Positions 52,838-61,287 of a stretch of DNA of 64,000 nt are shown piece by piece. This DNA comes from Pseudomonas sp. Choline-02u-1 (lineage in GTDB: Bacteria > Pseudomonadota > Gammaproteobacteria > Pseudomonadales > Pseudomonadaceae). The stretch is taken from the NCBI RefSeq assembly GCF_002836515.1, contig NZ_PJBC01000010.1, positions 62,001 to 126,000 on the forward strand. Direction: 5' to 3'. Positions within the stretch are counted from its first letter, which is position 1, and each line of letters opens with the position of its first letter. Under the pieces are notes generated by a model, which was not told where the DNA came from, made no database searches, and saw nothing but the letters and a program-made list of their open reading frames with translations. The translations under genes were made by a program, and so were the position numbers.

Positions 52838-53424
52838 GAAGTGCCAGACAATACCGGCAACAGTTGCGCAGTCTGCTTCCCAGCGGTCCGGCCTGGGACC
52901 CGGAACGTGTACCGGAACTCGAACAAGTGCTTGAAGGCGTCGCTCAGGAACTGGCTCGCCTTGACGCCCGAGCTGCAGATTTGCTCAACGAGATGGATCC
53001 GGCTGGCGTCAGCGAGCTTGTGCCGGATTGGGAGGCGGTGATGAACCTGCCCGACCCCTGTCTTGGAGTCACTCCGCTCTATGATGATCGCCGCCTGGCT
53101 GTGCGTCGGCGGTTGCTGGCGGTGGGCAACCAGTGCGCCGCGTACTTCATTGAGGTCGCCCGCACTCAGGGTTATCCAGAGGCCTCGGTGACCGAACTGC
53201 GGGTTCCGCGCATGGGCCGTTCGCGGTTCGGCAGCGCTCATTTTGGCACCTGGAAAGGGCAATTCATGTGGATCCTCAACACCGGCGGCCGCTTGGCGAT
53301 CGGACGGCGTTTCGGCGCCAGTTATTGGGGCGAACGTTTCGGCATGTACCCGGGCTCGGCCCTGGAATGCCTCATTCACCGCAGTGCACCGGCGCATACC
53401 CAGGTGTACATCAATTATGACTAA
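52825..53424 (+). CDS. Mu gp48-like baseplate/tail protein (DUF2313)
   Basis: This 199-aa protein (MAVLRSARQYRQQLRSLLPS) matches the Mu gp48/YmfQ family that links the baseplate to the tail fibres. The ATG at 52825 lies inside the end of the J-like gene, with GGGGGG as ribosome-binding site. An in-frame GTG two codons upstream is less likely. Confidence 0.88.
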   Translation: MAVLRSARQYRQQLRSLLPSGPAWDPERVPELEQVLEGVAQELARLDARAADLLNEMDPAGVSELVPDWEAVMNLPDPCLGVTPLYDDRRLAVRRRLLAVGNQCAAYFIEVARTQGYPEASVTELRVPRMGRSRFGSAHFGTWKGQFMWILNTGGRLAIGRRFGASYWGERFGMYPGSALECLIHRSAPAHTQVYINYD

Positions 53425-53435
53425 GGACTGAATAA

Positions 53436-54596
53436 ATGGATTATCCAAAAAGCGTACCCAGCGTCGGGCTGGTGGATGGCAAGTTTGTCGATGAGAATCC
53501 GGTGGCAGGCACGCCGGGATCGTTGATCCCGGCATCATGGGGCAATGCGGTAACCGAAGAAATACTCGGCGTGATCAAGGGCGGTGCGCTCAAACCCGAT
53601 GAGGCCGATGTCGGACAATTGCTGACTGCCGTGCGCAAAATCAATCAGGCGGGTCTCATCGATTTCGCCTTGGATACCGGCACGGCCAATGCGTATGCCG
53701 CGAACTATTCGCCGGCTCCCGCTACGCTGACAGACGGCATGGTGTTGCGCTTCAAGGCTTTGAATACCAATACCGGCGCCAGTACGTTTTCCGTAGCGGG
53801 GTCGGTCGCCAAACCGCTGGTCGGTCTTGACCATACTCCGCTTCGCTCCGGTGAAATCGTTGCGACGGGAGATGTCTGGGTGCAATGGAACAGCTCGCTG
53901 GGCAGCGGCGCCTGGATTCTGATTGCCAGTACCGGCGTGGCCAGACAATTGGGGGCCGATGTCGGCGACGTGAAAGCCGTCGCTACCGTAGATGCGCCCA
54001 GTGGCTGGCTCAAATGCAACGGACAGCCTGTGTTGCGTACCCAGTATGCCAATCTGTTCGCAGCAATCGGCACCCGGTTCGGTGCCGGTGACGGTGCCAA
54101 TACCTTTAACCTGCCGGATTTGCGCGGGGAATTTGTCCGGGGTCTGGACGAGGGCCGTGGTGTCGATCCGGGCCGTGTTCTGGGTAGCAAACAGGCTGGG
54201 CAGAATGCTTCCCACGTTCACGATGTGTCGGCCGCAGCCGCTGGTAACCATGCTCACACGGCGCGCACTGATGCTGCCGGATTGCACGCGCACGGTGGCG
54301 CTGTGACGAGTGGAGGCGCGTTCAACATCGACACGGTCATGGGCGGGCAGGGGCAGATCAACGGCGGTAATACTGCGGGGTCGATCATGGGCTCCAGCTC
54401 GGCGCCCTTCATCAACCGTAACTTCACCACCAACGCTCCCGCGCACTCCCACGGCATCGTGGCGGACGGCAACCACGCGCATAACGTCGGCGTGGATGCC
54501 GCCGGGCAACATACGCATACGATCTCGATGGCGGCCTCTGGCGGCAATGAGGCTCGCCCGATGAACACCGCGCTGTTGTACGTCATCAAGTTTTGA
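53436..54596 (+). CDS. Tail fibre protein with collar domain and His-rich tip
   Basis: The 386-aa receptor-binding fibre has an N-terminal attachment part (to about 100), a phage tail collar domain near residues 180-250 (GDVKAVATVDAPSGWLKCNG, LPDLRGEFVRGLD) and a C-terminal tip with repeated HxH motifs (NHAHTA, LHAHGG, AHSHGI, NHAHNV, QHTHTI). Similar HxH motifs bind iron in T4-like fibres. It probably decides target range by binding an LPS sugar. No fibre-assembly chaperone follows it, unlike many tailocins. Confidence 0.88.
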   Translation: MDYPKSVPSVGLVDGKFVDENPVAGTPGSLIPASWGNAVTEEILGVIKGGALKPDEADVGQLLTAVRKINQAGLIDFALDTGTANAYAANYSPAPATLTDGMVLRFKALNTNTGASTFSVAGSVAKPLVGLDHTPLRSGEIVATGDVWVQWNSSLGSGAWILIASTGVARQLGADVGDVKAVATVDAPSGWLKCNGQPVLRTQYANLFAAIGTRFGAGDGANTFNLPDLRGEFVRGLDEGRGVDPGRVLGSKQAGQNASHVHDVSAAAAGNHAHTARTDAAGLHAHGGAVTSGGAFNIDTVMGGQGQINGGNTAGSIMGSSSAPFINRNFTTNAPAHSHGIVADGNHAHNVGVDAAGQHTHTISMAASGGNEARPMNTALLYVIKF

Positions 54597-54732
54597 TCGC
54601 AGCTGTCCGGAACGCACATCAGGTGGACCGATCGTTGCGATAGACCCCTGAAAAATCCAGAAAGAAATGGCTGGCAAACATCCACTGACAGCCGTGATTC
54701 AATCGGGGCAAATCCAGGGAGGATCAAGCATC

Positions 54733-55299
54733 ATGCAATTAACTGAAAAACACCTTATCGACATCATGCCCAACGCCCGCTCCCAAGCGGGCGTTTTTGT
54801 TTCGCCACTCAACGCCGCGATGGCCAGGCATCGCATCGATACGCCGAAACGTGTTGCTGCGTTTCTCGCACAGGTCGGCCACGAGTCCGGTCAATTGCGT
54901 TACGTGCGCGAATTGGGCGACAACCAGTATCTGAGCAAATATGACACCGGTACGTTAGCGCTACGTTTGGGCAACACGCCCGAGGCAGATGGTGACGGAC
55001 AAAAATACAGGGGGCGTGGGCTTATACAAATCACCGGTCGCGCCAACTATCGACAATGCAGCCTCGGCTTGTTTGGCGATGAGCGTCTGTTGTCGTTGCC
55101 TGAATTGCTTGAGCAACCGCAATGGGCGGCCGAATCGGCAGCGTGGTTCTGGGCGCAGAAAGGCCTGAACGAACTGGCCGATGTTGATCAGTTCAACAGC
55201 ATTACCCGGCGGATCAACGGCGGGTTGAATGGCTTGCAGGATCGTCTGGAAATCTGGGCGCGGGCGAGGGCGGTGCTATGTCCGGCTCCTGGCGGGTGA
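54733..55299 (+). CDS. GH19 family endolysin (chitinase-like muramidase)
   Basis: This 188-aa glycoside hydrolase family 19 enzyme cleaves peptidoglycan so that the producing cell can lyse. The catalytic glutamate is E51 in QVGHESGQL and the GRGLIQITGRANY signature is near residue 98. The ATG follows GGGAGG; an in-frame ATG 66 bases upstream is less likely. It has no signal peptide, so it depends on the holin. Confidence 0.9.
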   Translation: MQLTEKHLIDIMPNARSQAGVFVSPLNAAMARHRIDTPKRVAAFLAQVGHESGQLRYVRELGDNQYLSKYDTGTLALRLGNTPEADGDGQKYRGRGLIQITGRANYRQCSLGLFGDERLLSLPELLEQPQWAAESAAWFWAQKGLNELADVDQFNSITRRINGGLNGLQDRLEIWARARAVLCPAPGG

Positions 55300-55796
55300 T
55301 TGGCCTGTTGTTGCTGGCGGCCGCGGCTTTCGCTGCGGCGTGGCAGTTCCAAGACTGGCGCTACGGGCGGCAATTGGCCGAGCAGGCGCAGTTAAACGCC
55401 GAAATGCAGAATCAACTCACTCAGACCGCCGCGAGCGCGCAACAGGCCGAACAGGATAAACGTCTGGCGCTGGAGCAACGGCTGTCGGCGAGTGAACAAA
55501 CCCATTATCGAGCGCTGAGCGATGCCCAACGTGATCAGGATCGCCTGCGCGATCGTCTTGCTACTGCCGATGTTCGGCTGTCAGTCCTTCTCGACGCCGG
55601 CGATGTTGCCTCAGGCTGCCACGTGCCAGCCACCGCCAGCGCCGGCGGCGTGGATTCTGCAACCGTACGCGCCCGACTTGACCCGGCGCATGCTCAACGA
55701 ATTATCGCCATTACCGACACCGGTGACCGCGGACTGATTGCCCTGCAGGCCTGTCAGGCCTATGTAAGAGCGCTGGCGCCCGAACATCTTGAATGA
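55278..55796 (+). CDS. Rz-like inner-membrane spanin
   Basis: This 172-aa protein has one N-terminal membrane segment (about 6-22) and a long coiled coil rich in Gln, Ala and Glu (about 32-100), the layout of Rz (i-spanin). It works with an outer-membrane lipoprotein to fuse the two membranes in the last step of lysis. It overlaps the endolysin end by 22 bases and contains the Rz1 frame. Confidence 0.87.
   Translation: MSGSWRVIGLLLLAAAAFAAAWQFQDWRYGRQLAEQAQLNAEMQNQLTQTAASAQQAEQDKRLALEQRLSASEQTHYRALSDAQRDQDRLRDRLATADVRLSVLLDAGDVASGCHVPATASAGGVDSATVRARLDPAHAQRIIAITDTGDRGLIALQACQAYVRALAPEHLE
55522..55737 (+). CDS. Rz1-like outer-membrane spanin lipoprotein nested in Rz
   Basis: In the +1 frame inside Rz there is a 71-aa frame starting MPNVIRIACAIVLLLPMFGC, a signal peptide with a lipobox-like end (MFGC, Cys20), followed by a Pro-rich segment (QPPPAPAAW). 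Small, Pro-rich lipoproteins nested in Rz are the hallmark of Rz1. The Phe at -2 and Met at -3 of the lipobox are not the commonest residues, so processing is probable but not certain. Confidence 0.78.
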   Translation: MPNVIRIACAIVLLLPMFGCQSFSTPAMLPQAATCQPPPAPAAWILQPYAPDLTRRMLNELSPLPTPVTAD

Positions 55797-55863
55797 TTCT
55801 GTGTATTGAAAGCGCGTCCGGCTCGTGTACGGTGAAGGCATTCCACACGATCCGGAGCTCGCC

Positions 55864-56364
55864 GTGAAAGAGACCACCCAACTGGCCGCCGAACTGGGCC
55901 GACGTCTGCAAGTGCTCAATGCCCACGTCACTACCGCCGAGTCTTGCACCGGCGGCGGTATTGCCGAAGCGATTACGCGGATTCCGGGCAGTTCGGCCTG
56001 GTTTGAAGCGGGTTACGTGACGTACTCCAATCGGCAGAAAACCCGGCAGTTGGATGTGTCGGAGGAACTGTTCGAGACGGTGGGGGCGGTCAGTCGCGAG
56101 GTGGTCGAGGCCATGGTGCGCGGTGCGCAGCAGCACAGCCTGGCGCACTTTGCCGTGGCGGTCAGTGGTGTCGCCGGCCCCGACGGTGGCACGCCGAACA
56201 AACCGGTGGGTACGGTGTGGCTGGCCTGGGGTGTCGGCGACGCGGTTTATAGCGAGGTCCAGCACTTCCCCGGCAGCCGTGACGAAGTCCGCCGACAAAC
56301 GGTGAAGGCCGCGCTAGAGGGCCTTGTGCGACTAGCGGCACGAGAAATCGAAAATCAGGGGTAG
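55864..56364 (+). CDS. cinA: CinA/PncC-family nicotinamide-nucleotide amidohydrolase
   Basis: This 166-aa product is the CinA C-terminal domain alone (PncC type), which deamidates nicotinamide mononucleotide for NAD salvage. The signature [20 protein letters not shown] is near residue 23 and [20 protein letters not shown] follows. The GTG start is preceded by GGAG. It is the right border of the tailocin site and lies 83 bases before recA. Confidence 0.93.
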   Translation: MKETTQLAAELGRRLQVLNAHVTTAESCTGGGIAEAITRIPGSSAWFEAGYVTYSNRQKTRQLDVSEELFETVGAVSREVVEAMVRGAQQHSLAHFAVAVSGVAGPDGGTPNKPVGTVWLAWGVGDAVYSEVQHFPGSRDEVRRQTVKAALEGLVRLAAREIENQG

Positions 56365-56391
56365 GCGATCTTCGAACGCTGTGGAATAATA

Positions 56392-56407
56392 CTGGCTACT
56401 TATACAG
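56392..56407 (+). promoter_or_regulatory. LexA-binding (SOS) box of recA
   Basis: CTGGCTACTTATACAG has the invariant CTG-N10-CAG form of the SOS box and lies 40 bases before the recA ATG, so recA is under LexA control. Confidence 0.88.
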
Positions 56408-56447
56408 GTGTTGGCCGTCAGGCCTTATTGATTACGTGAGGACTTTA

Positions 56448-57506
56448 ATGGACGACAACAAGAAGAAAGCCTTGGCTGCGGCCCTGGGTCAGATCGAACG
56501 TCAATTCGGCAAGGGTGCCGTAATGCGTATGGGCGATCAGGACCGTCAGGCGATCCCGGCCATCTCTACTGGCTCTCTGGGTCTGGACATCGCGCTCGGC
56601 ATCGGCGGTCTGCCAAAAGGCCGTATCGTTGAAATCTACGGTCCTGAATCTTCCGGTAAAACCACACTGACACTGTCGGTCATCGCCCAGGCGCAAAAAG
56701 CCGGCGCGACCTGCGCATTCGTCGACGCCGAACACGCCCTCGATCCAGAGTACGCTGGCAAGCTGGGCGTCAACGTTGACGATCTGCTGGTTTCCCAGCC
56801 GGACACTGGCGAACAGGCCCTGGAAATCACCGACATGCTGGTGCGCTCCAACGCCGTTGACGTGATCATCGTCGACTCCGTGGCGGCACTGGTACCCAAG
56901 GCTGAAATCGAAGGTGAGATGGGCGACATGCACGTCGGCCTGCAAGCACGTCTGATGTCTCAGGCGCTGCGTAAAATCACCGGCAACATCAAGAACGCCA
57001 ATTGCCTGGTGATCTTCATCAACCAGATCCGTATGAAGATCGGCGTGATGTTCGGCAGCCCGGAAACCACCACCGGTGGTAACGCGCTGAAGTTCTACGC
57101 CTCGGTTCGTCTCGACATCCGCCGTACCGGCGCGGTCAAGGAAGGCGACGAAGTGGTCGGCAGTGAAACCCGCGTCAAGGTTGTGAAGAACAAGGTGGCT
57201 TCGCCGTTCCGTCAGGCCGAGTTCCAGATTCTTTACGGCAAGGGCATCTACCTCAACGGCGAGATGATCGACCTGGGTGTGCTGCACGGTTTCGTTGAGA
57301 AATCCGGCGCCTGGTACGCCTACGAAGGCACCAAGATCGGTCAGGGCAAGGCCAACTCGGCCAAGTTCCTGGCGGACAACCCGGAAATCGCCGCGAAGCT
57401 CGAGAAGCAGCTGCGTGACAAGCTGCTGTCGCCAGCGGTGATTGCGGACTCCAAGGCCTCGTCGGTCAAAGAGACCGAAGACGACCTGGCCGACGCTGAC
57501 CTCTGA
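56448..57506 (+). CDS. recA: Recombinase RecA
   Basis: RecA drives homologous recombination and, as a filament on single-stranded DNA, promotes self-cleavage of LexA and of S24 phage repressors. The 352-aa protein has Walker A GPESSGKT (65-72), the [15 protein letters not shown] region and the C-terminal acidic tail [11 protein letters not shown]. The start MDDNKKKAL is the family N-terminus. Being adjacent to the tailocin, it would control its induction in trans. Confidence 0.98.
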   Translation: MDDNKKKALAAALGQIERQFGKGAVMRMGDQDRQAIPAISTGSLGLDIALGIGGLPKGRIVEIYGPESSGKTTLTLSVIAQAQKAGATCAFVDAEHALDPEYAGKLGVNVDDLLVSQPDTGEQALEITDMLVRSNAVDVIIVDSVAALVPKAEIEGEMGDMHVGLQARLMSQALRKITGNIKNANCLVIFINQIRMKIGVMFGSPETTTGGNALKFYASVRLDIRRTGAVKEGDEVVGSETRVKVVKNKVASPFRQAEFQILYGKGIYLNGEMIDLGVLHGFVEKSGAWYAYEGTKIGQGKANSAKFLADNPEIAAKLEKQLRDKLLSPAVIADSKASSVKETEDDLADADL

Positions 57507-57514
57507 TACCAGCG

Positions 57515-57985
57515 ATGACCACCGCCGTACTGGATACCCTCGTCGCGGTGCGGCGAACCGCCATGGACCTGCTCGCACGCCGCGAGCATGGTCGCGTCGA
57601 ATTGACACGTAAGTTACGTCAACGCGGCGCCGAGGCGGAGCTGATCGAGACAGCCCTCGACCGTCTGATGGAAGAGGGGCTGCTTTGCGAAGCTCGCTAC
57701 CTTGAAAGCTTTGTTTCCTACCGAGCCCGTTCCGGCTATGGCCCATTGCGGATTCGTGAGGAACTCAGCCAGCGGGGCTTGCAGCGTACCGATATCGAAA
57801 TCGCCCTGCGCGAAAGCGGTATCAATTGGCAGGCGCAGCTTCAGGAGACGTGGCAACGCAAGTTCTCCGGGCATTTACCGATTGATGCGAAAGAACGGGT
57901 CAGGCAAGGCAGGTTTCTGGCGTATCGGGGGTTCTCGATGGAGATGATCAACCGCTTGTTCAGCGGTCGAGGGATGGACGATTAA
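57515..57985 (+). CDS. recX: Regulatory protein RecX
   Basis: RecX binds RecA filaments and inhibits their activity. The 156-aa protein is made of three-helix repeats with the family segments [20 protein letters not shown] and [20 protein letters not shown]. It is 8 bases after recA and shares its transcript in Pseudomonas. Confidence 0.95.
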   Translation: MTTAVLDTLVAVRRTAMDLLARREHGRVELTRKLRQRGAEAELIETALDRLMEEGLLCEARYLESFVSYRARSGYGPLRIREELSQRGLQRTDIEIALRESGINWQAQLQETWQRKFSGHLPIDAKERVRQGRFLAYRGFSMEMINRLFSGRGMDD

Positions 57986-57996
57986 ACCGCTTCAAT

Positions 57997-58041
57997 AAAA
58001 ACGGCCCGCTATTTTTTTAAAATAGCGGGCCGTTTTTTTTG
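57997..58041 (+). terminator. Intrinsic terminator after recX
   Basis: ACGGCCCGCTATTTT and AAAATAGCGGGCCGT form a long perfect stem bordered by A- and T-runs. It lies 12 bases after recX and can also end transcription of the convergent LOG-family gene. Confidence 0.94.
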
Positions 58042-58044
58042 CTT

Positions 58045-59160
58045 TCAGATCACGCTGGAAGGTTCGCGTGAGCGTTGTGCAGTGGGCGGTTTCGAATCGG
58101 CCCAGTTTTCCGGCAGATTGATAAAGTCCACCAACTCCCTCAGACGACCATGGGTACGGCCATTGAAGGCAAACGCCAGCCGTGCCAGATGGCTGAACTG
58201 TGGATCGTCGTGTTCTTCACCACTGTAGGCATGTTGATGGAACTGGTCGCTCAGGCACAGATCGGCAAATTCCTCCTGCATCTGCGCCAGTGCGTGTTCG
58301 CTGAGCTTGTGGTTCATGCGAAGCACAAATTGGCGCTTGAGCCAGCGGCTGGAGTGGAAGTTGCTGTAAAACTGATTGATCTCTTCCACCGCTTCTTCAA
58401 CGCTGTAGACCAGTCGCATCAGCTTTAAATCGGTCGGCAGGATGTAGCGGTTTTCTTCCAGCTGATTGCGGATGAAGTCGAGCGCGCCCTGCCAGAAGGT
58501 ACCGCCCGGAACATCCAGCAGCACCACCGGCACCAAAGGACTTTTGCCAGTCTGAATCAGCGTCAGCACTTCCAGCGCTTCATCAAGGGTGCCAAACCCG
58601 CCCGGGCACAGCACCAACGCGTCTGCCTCTTTGACGAAGAACAGTTTGCGGGTGAAGAAAAAGTGGAAGGGCAAGAGATTGTCGGTGCCGTCGACGGTGG
58701 GGTTGGCATGTTGTTCGAAGGGCAGGGTAATGTTGAAACCGAGACTGTGATCACGCCCGGCTCCTTCGTGGGCGGCGGCCATGATGCCGCCGCCGGCGCC
58801 GGTGATGACCATCATCTCTGCACGCGTCAGGGCTGCGCCGAGTTCGCGGGCCATCGCGTACAGCGGATGTTCCACTGGCGTACGCGCTGAGCCAAACACG
58901 GTGACTTTGCGCCGCCCCCTGAATTGCTCAAGCACACGGAACGCCTGCTCCAGTTCACGCAGGGCTTGCAAGGTGATCTTGGCGTTCCAGCGGTTGTGGT
59001 CTTCCTGGGCCATGCGCAGCACGGTCAGGATCATGTCGCGGTAGATGGGAAGATTTGGGCTATTGGGGGAAACATGGTCGAGCTGGGCTTCGACCTGAGT
59101 GATGAGGTCGCCGCTTTCCTGAAAATGACGGCTCAAGAGGTCATTCGGTTGATAAGGCAT
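58045..59160 (-). CDS. LOG-family protein (nucleotide monophosphate N-glycosidase-like)
   Basis: The 371-aa product has a Rossmann-like LOG/TIGR00730 domain with the signature PGGFGTLDEALEVL near residue 187 and the GAGGGIMAAAHEGA phosphate-binding loop near residue 123. LOG proteins cleave the N-glycosidic bond of nucleotide monophosphates or make cytokinins. This member is longer than classical LOG (about 190 aa), with extra N- and C-terminal parts, resembling PpnN-like nucleosidases. Its exact substrate cannot be read from the sequence. Confidence 0.85.
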   Translation of the reverse strand: MPYQPNDLLSRHFQESGDLITQVEAQLDHVSPNSPNLPIYRDMILTVLRMAQEDHNRWNAKITLQALRELEQAFRVLEQFRGRRKVTVFGSARTPVEHPLYAMARELGAALTRAEMMVITGAGGGIMAAAHEGAGRDHSLGFNITLPFEQHANPTVDGTDNLLPFHFFFTRKLFFVKEADALVLCPGGFGTLDEALEVLTLIQTGKSPLVPVVLLDVPGGTFWQGALDFIRNQLEENRYILPTDLKLMRLVYSVEEAVEEINQFYSNFHSSRWLKRQFVLRMNHKLSEHALAQMQEEFADLCLSDQFHQHAYSGEEHDDPQFSHLARLAFAFNGRTHGRLRELVDFINLPENWADSKPPTAQRSREPSSVI

Positions 59161-59501
59161 TCAACGTCTCCTTCTGTACAGAGCGGGTAGCCCTGACAAA
59201 CAGCGTCAGGGCCGCACTGCAAAAAAACACGGGCCGGCAGCTCCATTTTCTGCCGTTAACGAATGGTCGGGAATATTCTCAATCTAGACCCTCGCACGCA
59301 TTCGCGCTGACTTGAACAGTGCGTTGTAACGTTTTGCCTGGCAACTGCTCACCAATCTGCGCCAAAGCCTCGCCGCTCGTCTGAACGTGTCGCGTAGGGC
59401 CATCAGTCTGATTTACTCAAATACAGATGTCGCAAGACAACCTTGCATTGGCGCAAGGCAAAGGCAACTCAAGGATTCGTGGTGGCAAGGAGGCGGGATG
59501 C
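59161..59501. other. Intergenic region with one hairpin
   Basis: This 341-base stretch holds no convincing gene. A hairpin GCCCTGAC / GTCAGGGC (59190-59212) lies 30 bases upstream of the LOG gene in its leader. Nothing else notable was seen. Confidence 0.5.
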
Positions 59502-59699
59502 ATGGCCAGAGTGGTTCTGGAAATCGATACGCAGCTGTATCGAATGTTGCAAGAGTCGGCCAAGGCTCATCAATTGAGCCTTGAGCAAGAGTGCTGCCGA
59601 CGATTGGCGGGCGGCGAGCGTCGCTCGCGCTATTTGCAGGCTCTGGTCGCCGAATTGCGCGCCGAGGATGAGCAGCGGCGCGCTAACGCTTCGCGCTGA
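59502..59699 (+). CDS. Small ribbon-helix-helix-like hypothetical protein
   Basis: This 65-aa protein (MARVVLEIDTQLYRMLQESA) has a beta strand followed by two helices in its first 45 residues, the layout of Arc/MetJ-type ribbon-helix-helix DNA-binding proteins. The resemblance is structural only and I cannot name a family. The ATG at 59502 follows GGAGG at the right distance; a longer in-frame start at 59427 lacks one. It ends where the convergent PA3611-family gene ends. Confidence 0.6.
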   Translation: MARVVLEIDTQLYRMLQESAKAHQLSLEQECCRRLAGGERRSRYLQALVAELRAEDEQRRANASR

Positions 59700-60125
59700 T
59701 TACTTCTTCTTCGCTGGCGCGGCTTTCGGGCAATCGGATTCCTGATAGCTGGCCGAGCCGATGGCCTTGTTGGTTTTCACTTCGGTGAAGTCGTAACGCA
59801 TGATCGCGCCCTTGGCCATCAGCTTGCGATACGACGGGTTGTTGCAGACCGACGCACCCAACTGGAAATACACAGCCTTGGGATCGGCGCGCATCTTGTC
59901 GGCGTGGCTCTTTTGCACGCTCAGATGGTTGATCAGTTGCGTGCCTTCGACGGTGTAGCCTTGATCAAGAATGTCTTCATTGATCGCCCGTGGCGTGCCG
60001 ACGCTGCTTTGGGAGGCGACGTTGCGCAGCTCTCTGTTCAGATTCTGCTCACTCAGGGACGCAGCCTGAGCGGTAAAGGACGACGCCAGCAGAATGGCAG
60101 CGGTGGGAACGATAAGGCGCAGCAT
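59700..60125 (-). CDS. PA3611-family quorum-sensing-regulated virulence factor
   Basis: The 141-aa product has a signal peptide (LIVPTAAILLASSFTAQAA, cleavage near residue 21) and two cysteines that may form a disulfide (CNN near 93 and DCPK near the end). It matches the secreted PA3611 family, named from quorum-sensing-controlled expression in P. aeruginosa. Its biochemical function is unknown. The start at 60125 begins exactly at the signal peptide; the open frame continuing to 61121 is antisense to the DTW gene and is not coding. Confidence 0.85.
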   Translation of the reverse strand: MLRLIVPTAAILLASSFTAQAASLSEQNLNRELRNVASQSSVGTPRAINEDILDQGYTVEGTQLINHLSVQKSHADKMRADPKAVYFQLGASVCNNPSYRKLMAKGAIMRYDFTEVKTNKAIGSASYQESDCPKAAPAKKK

Positions 60126-60314
60126 GAAACTCTCCTGATTCAGTGACTGGTGGTTCGACCCGTCACGGGGCGGTGCGTTCAGTGGCGGCGAATTATAGGG
60201 GAGCCGGTCTGGACGGTACAGGCTTGTGGCCGTCGCTCTGGTAAACTGCCGGCCTTTATTGCCCTGCCGAGTGTCATTCGTGTCGAGTTTCCCTGTCTGC
60301 CGGTGTTGCCTGCG

Positions 60315-61061
60315 ATGAACCATGCCCCTAACGCCGTGGCCCGCCTGCGTGATCAGCGCGAGGACGAGGGCATCAAGCCGATTCAGGCGCGCGGCTTTCG
60401 CTCCGAGCGTTGCCGCGATTGCCGGGTCATTATCAGCCATTGCCTGTGCGCGTGGCGGCCGAGCGTCGACACCCGCTCCGGCGTGTGCCTGATCATGACT
60501 GGCAAGGAAGTGTTCAAGCCAAGCAACACCGGTTGGCTGATTGCCGACGTGGTGCGCGACAACCATGCGTTTATCTGGTCGCGCACAGAGCCCGACCCGC
60601 AGATGCTTGCACTGCTCAACGATCCGCAATGGCAGCCGTACCTGGTGTTTCCCGGTGAATACGTCGAGCCGTCTCGGGTGACCAACACCGTCTCTGTCGA
60701 TAGCAGCAAGCGCCCGCTGTTCATTTTGCTCGATGCGACCTGGACCGAGGCGCGCAAGATTTTCCGCAAAAGTCCATATTTCGAATGTTTGCCGATCCTC
60801 AGCCTGTTGCCCGACAAACTCTCGCGGTATCGCCTGCGCCGGTCGACCCGCAGCGAGCACCTGTGCACCGCAGAAGTCGCGGCGTTGTGCCTCGAACTGG
60901 CCGGTGACAGCGCTGCCGCTTCGGCGCTGGATGCTTATTTTGATGTGTTCAGCCAGCATTACCTCGGTGCCAAGCAGCAACTGGACATGAACGAATCGAC
61001 TCCGGCGCACACCGAGTTGTTGCCCTATATACGAAAGCCGCAGCCGGAGTTGGCGCAATAG
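60315..61061 (+). CDS. DTW-domain tRNA-uridine aminocarboxypropyltransferase (TapT-like)
   Basis: This 248-aa DTW-domain protein should transfer an aminocarboxypropyl group from SAM to uridine in tRNA (acp3U), as shown for E. coli TapT/YfiP. The family signature DATW is in LLDATWTEARKIF near residue 137. A Cys-rich stretch (CRDCRVIISHCLC, about 36-48) would bind zinc. The start at 60315 (MNHAPNAVARL) is preferred over in-frame upstream codons. Confidence 0.85.
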   Translation: MNHAPNAVARLRDQREDEGIKPIQARGFRSERCRDCRVIISHCLCAWRPSVDTRSGVCLIMTGKEVFKPSNTGWLIADVVRDNHAFIWSRTEPDPQMLALLNDPQWQPYLVFPGEYVEPSRVTNTVSVDSSKRPLFILLDATWTEARKIFRKSPYFECLPILSLLPDKLSRYRLRRSTRSEHLCTAEVAALCLELAGDSAAASALDAYFDVFSQHYLGAKQQLDMNESTPAHTELLPYIRKPQPELAQ

Positions 61062-61287
61062 TGGCCCATACTGTACGAGCCAGCGGCCGCGCTGCTTGAC
61101 CACCCCGGCTTCGCTGGGCATGCTGGGCGCCGATTAGGGTGCGGCCAAGGTTTGAAACGCCGTGTTTGCTGTTGATTGGCGTTGAACGTGCCCCTGTGGA
61201 TATCGCTTCAAAAAGCGACATCTTGAGTTGCTTTGGCCAGACCGGAATGCACCGCGTCTGCCATCAAAAAACAGGATCATTTGAAAA

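Larger units (their letters stand above)
40945..55796 (+). mobile_element. Mu-type contractile tailocin (R-type phage-tail bacteriocin) locus
   Basis: Genes for a repressor, lysis proteins and a complete contractile tail stand in phage Mu order (terminator, DUF2635, sheath, tube, chaperones, tape measure, circularisation protein, hub, spike, gp46-48-like baseplate, fibre). No capsid, portal, terminase, protease or integrase gene is present. The site between mutS and cinA is a known tailocin/prophage location in fluorescent pseudomonads. The whole structural block is collinear and on one strand, so it is most likely a maintained bacteriocin rather than a decaying prophage. Confidence 0.9.

Noticed and set aside
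59427..59501. Upstream extension of the small RHH-like protein (start at 59427)
   Set aside because: The ATG at 59502 has an ideal GGAGG site and the extension is Gly/Gln-rich without conservation signs.
60126..61121. N-terminal extension of the PA3611-family frame
   Set aside because: The extension is antisense to the DTW gene. The real protein starts at a clear signal peptide at 60125.
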